DNA of 6,323 nt. Source: DASTCC01 sp035711465 (GTDB lineage Bacteria; Acidobacteriota; Vicinamibacteria; Vicinamibacterales; SCN-69-37). Under the pieces are notes generated by a model. It saw nothing but the letters and a program-made list of their open reading frames with translations, ran no database searches and was not told the DNA's origin. Location: NCBI GenBank assembly GCA_035711465.1, contig DASTCC010000391.1, positions 1 through 6,323 of the forward strand. The letters run 5' to 3'. The translations under genes were made by a program, and so were the position numbers. Numbering within the stretch: position 1 is the stretch's first letter; each line of letters opens with the position of its first letter. This document shows, piece by piece, positions 4,849-6,323 of this stretch.

Positions 4849-6006
4849 TCAGTAGCGGAGGAACTTCTGGCGCAGCACATCGAAACGTTCGACGTCGCTT
4901 TCCCAGGCGCGGGCGATGTCGCGCGCCGAGTCGCCGTTCGCCAGGCCCTCGCGCAGCATTCGAGAGCCGAACAGGATGTCGATCGGCGGCTTCTCGTATT
5001 CGTATTCGTAGGGCGGCTGCCGCCACTCGAAGCCGGCGCCCGCGTTGCGATACGCGGCGATGATGGCGACGCCCGTTTCCACCGGCCGGAACGTGCGCCG
5101 GTCGGTGACGTGCACCTGACAGCCGCCGCACGAGACCTTCGCGTGCTTGTGAAAGGTGGGCTCGAACGACACGGGACGGAAGTGCACGCCGGGCAGCCCG
5201 AGTGACGCGAGTGCCGCCGAACTTCGCTCCGGATCGACCCAGGGCGCGCCGACCAGCTCGATTGGCCGCGTCGTGCCGCGGCCTTCCGAGATATTGGTCC
5301 CCTCGAGCAGCACCGTGCCGGGATAGACGATCGCGGTCTCGAGCGTCGGGATGTTCGGCGAGGGCAGCACCCATGGCAGGCCGGTGGCGTCGAAGTACAT
5401 GTCGCGCAGCCACCCCTTCATCTCGACGACCTCGAGCTTCGCGCCGATGCCGAAGTGCTCGTTGAACAGGCGCGCCAGCTCGCCGATGGTCATGCCGTGC
5501 CGCATCGGAATCGGGTACAGACCCACGAACGACTCGAAGCCGGAGAAGAGCATCGGCCCCTCGACGTCAACGCCGCCGATCGGGTTCGGCCGGTCGCAGA
5601 CGACGACCGGCAGCCCCGCCTTGGCAGCACCGATCAGGCAGTTGGCCATCGTGTAGATGTAGGTGTAGATGCGCGTGCCGACGTCCTGCAGATCGATGAC
5701 GAGCGCGTCGAGCCCGGCCAGCATCTCCGGCGTCGGCTCACGGGTCTCGCTGTAGAGCGAGTAGATCGGGACGCGCCGGCGGCCATCGCGCCCGTGCGCC
5801 GTCTCGATCATGTTCTCCTGCAGATCGGAATGGAAACCGTGCTGCGGCCCGAAGATCGCGCCGATCGTCACGCCCGCCTGCTCGGCGCGGGTCGTCACGT
5901 GCCGCCAGTGACGGTCGATCGACGCGGGATTGCAGACTACGCCGATGGTGCGGCCGGCAAGCAGCTTTCGATCGAAGAGGATGTCGGACCCGAGCGTGAT
6001 CGCCAT
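4849..6006 (-). CDS. namZ: DUF1343 / NamZ-family putative exo-beta-N-acetylmuramidase
   Basis: A 385-residue protein covering the whole DUF1343 family, whose founding member NamZ of B. subtilis removes MurNAc from non-reducing ends of peptidoglycan fragments (family GH171). Seen: GSDILF (6-11), VVCNPASID (23-31), FGPQHGF (52-58), NMIET (65-69), LVIDLQDVGTRIYTYI (102-117), CDRPNPIGG (137-145), PSPNIPTLE (215-223), EGTNISEGRGTTRPIE (235-250) and the C-terminal PYEYEYEKPPIDILFGS (332-348). Two features stand out: no signal peptide, suggesting cytosolic muropeptide recycling, and Q55 where the commonest family motif is PEHG. The ATG is the only possible start, since an in-frame TAA lies 9 nt upstream of it after CAT-CTG-CGC. 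No ribosome binding site is visible. The family call is firm; the exact activity is inferred. Confidence 0.9.
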   Translation of the reverse strand: MAITLGSDILFDRKLLAGRTIGVVCNPASIDRHWRHVTTRAEQAGVTIGAIFGPQHGFHSDLQENMIETAHGRDGRRRVPIYSLYSETREPTPEMLAGLDALVIDLQDVGTRIYTYIYTMANCLIGAAKAGLPVVVCDRPNPIGGVDVEGPMLFSGFESFVGLYPIPMRHGMTIGELARLFNEHFGIGAKLEVVEMKGWLRDMYFDATGLPWVLPSPNIPTLETAIVYPGTVLLEGTNISEGRGTTRPIELVGAPWVDPERSSAALASLGLPGVHFRPVSFEPTFHKHAKVSCGGCQVHVTDRRTFRPVETGVAIIAAYRNAGAGFEWRQPPYEYEYEKPPIDILFGSRMLREGLANGDSARDIARAWESDVERFDVLRQKFLRY

Positions 6007-6012
6007 GCGCAG

Positions 6013-6020
6013 ATGTTATC
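6013..6020 (-). promoter_or_regulatory. Possible -10 element giving a leaderless namZ-like mRNA
   Basis: The minus strand reads GATAACAT here, an AT-rich island in GC-rich DNA containing GATAAC or TAACAT, each 4 of 6 to the -10 consensus. The ATG follows 6-8 nt later, so transcription would begin at or next to the start codon. The lack of any Shine-Dalgarno before this ATG agrees with that. No -35 was recognised, and read-through from the upstream gene is an alternative. Confidence 0.3.
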
Positions 6021-6037
6021 GACGTCTTCGGGCAGCG

Positions 6038-6051
6038 CCCGCAGCCCGCAG
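6038..6051. repeat. Short heptamer repeat (CCCGCAG, two units)
   Basis: Two tandem units of CCCGCAG sit directly behind the stop codon of the right-edge minus-strand gene. Twelve bases are identical to the repeat at positions 1-15, in the same orientation relative to the gene ends. It may be a recurrent intergenic element of this genome or chance similarity. Confidence 0.4.
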
Positions 6052-6052
6052 G

Positions 6053-6323
6053 TCACTTCACATGCTTCGCGAGCCGGCGGGCGACGTGCCGGGCGACCAT
6101 CGCGTCGCCGTAGGAATTGCACTGCAGGCGCACGCCGTCGTCGCCGCCCAGAATCGCGACGACGTCGCGGCCCAGTCGGGTAACGCCGCGCAGGCGGTGC
6201 CAGGGCCACGCCTGCACGCGGCCGCCGGCGAAGACCAGCCGGTTCGAGGTCAGGAAGATCTTGCCCGGGACCGGGACGTCGGCCGCGAGCGTCGCCGGGG
6301 TGACGAGATGGCAAAGGTCCGTG
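6053..6323 (-). CDS. C-terminal part of a GRAM/PH-like domain protein (5' end outside window)
   Basis: An open minus-strand frame enters from the right edge and ends in TGA at 6055-6053, giving the last 89 residues of a protein whose start lies outside the window. The visible part reads like a GRAM or bacterial PH-like fold: IFLTSNRLVFAGG (residues 22-34), where the T-x-x-R-L-V-F core is typical, then VQAWPWHRLRGVTRLGRD (36-53), VVAIL, VRLQCNSYGDAM and a basic C-terminal helix VARHVARRLAKHVK (76-89). Such domains often bind membranes or lipids, sometimes as modules of larger proteins. Codon use matches the neighbours. It is 46 bp upstream of the namZ-like gene on the same strand and may share its transcript. 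The full length and other domains cannot be seen, so the domain call is moderate and no function is claimed. Confidence 0.6.
   Translation of the reverse strand, partial: TDLCHLVTPATLAADVPVPGKIFLTSNRLVFAGGRVQAWPWHRLRGVTRLGRDVVAILGGDDGVRLQCNSYGDAMVARHVARRLAKHVK

Noticed and set aside
4984..5010. Repetitive TATTCG units.
   Set aside because: They encode the YEYEYE stretch of the conserved C-terminal motif of the DUF1343 protein, so the repeat is explained by protein sequence.
4790..5413. In-frame upstream extension of the cytochrome c gene by about 200 codons.
   Set aside because: It lies wholly inside the NamZ-like gene in another frame; the signal peptide and the GGAGG site fix the start at 4789.

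Overview
GC-rich (roughly two-thirds G+C by eye), densely packed bacterial chromosomal DNA with eight protein genes and no RNA genes, transposases, CRISPR arrays or phage genes. Every gene uses third-position G/C heavily, so long arginine-rich open frames run antisense to and inside the real genes; these are not listed. The mix (a stand-alone class I cytochrome c, a DUF1343/NamZ protein without a signal peptide, a membrane-anchored DsbA-like protein, a PQHG-type DUF1343 motif) fits a high-GC environmental Gram-negative lineage. My best guess is Acidobacteriota (Vicinamibacteria-like), but this rests on gene style only and is weak.

Layout. (1) Positions 28-1193, minus strand: an AhpD-like carboxymuconolactone-decarboxylase-family protein followed, with an ATGA stop/start overlap, by a membrane-anchored DsbA-like thiol oxidoreductase, apparently a translationally coupled thiol-redox pair. 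(2) Positions 1194-1267: a 74-bp divergent promoter region with overlapping, oppositely oriented -10-like hexamers and a perfect 7-bp hairpin next to the ribosome binding site of the AhpD-like gene. (3) Positions 1268-3820, plus strand: pyruvate kinase (pyk) immediately followed, with zero spacing, by the Na+/H+ antiporter nhaA. (4) Positions 3844-6323, minus strand, convergent with nhaA: a 5'-truncated gene with a GRAM/PH-like C-terminus, then a NamZ-family (DUF1343) putative exo-N-acetylmuramidase, an exported mono-heme cytochrome c, and an SRPBCC/AHSA1-type protein starting 7 bp after the cytochrome stop codon.

How the genes work together. The clearest functional unit is the thiol-redox pair. 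pyk-nhaA is a tight two-gene unit joining the last ATP-forming step of glycolysis to Na+/H+ exchange; the pyk sequence carries the residue pattern of K+-independent pyruvate kinases. The minus-strand right-hand cluster is a run of functionally mixed genes (muropeptide sugar recycling, electron transfer, small-ligand binding) that may share a transcript; I see no obvious pathway link. I do not find a convincing new multi-gene system here. The most useful leads are the K+-independence signature, the PQHG substitution in the NamZ-like protein, the symmetric divergent promoter with its hairpin, and a possible leaderless start of the namZ-like gene.
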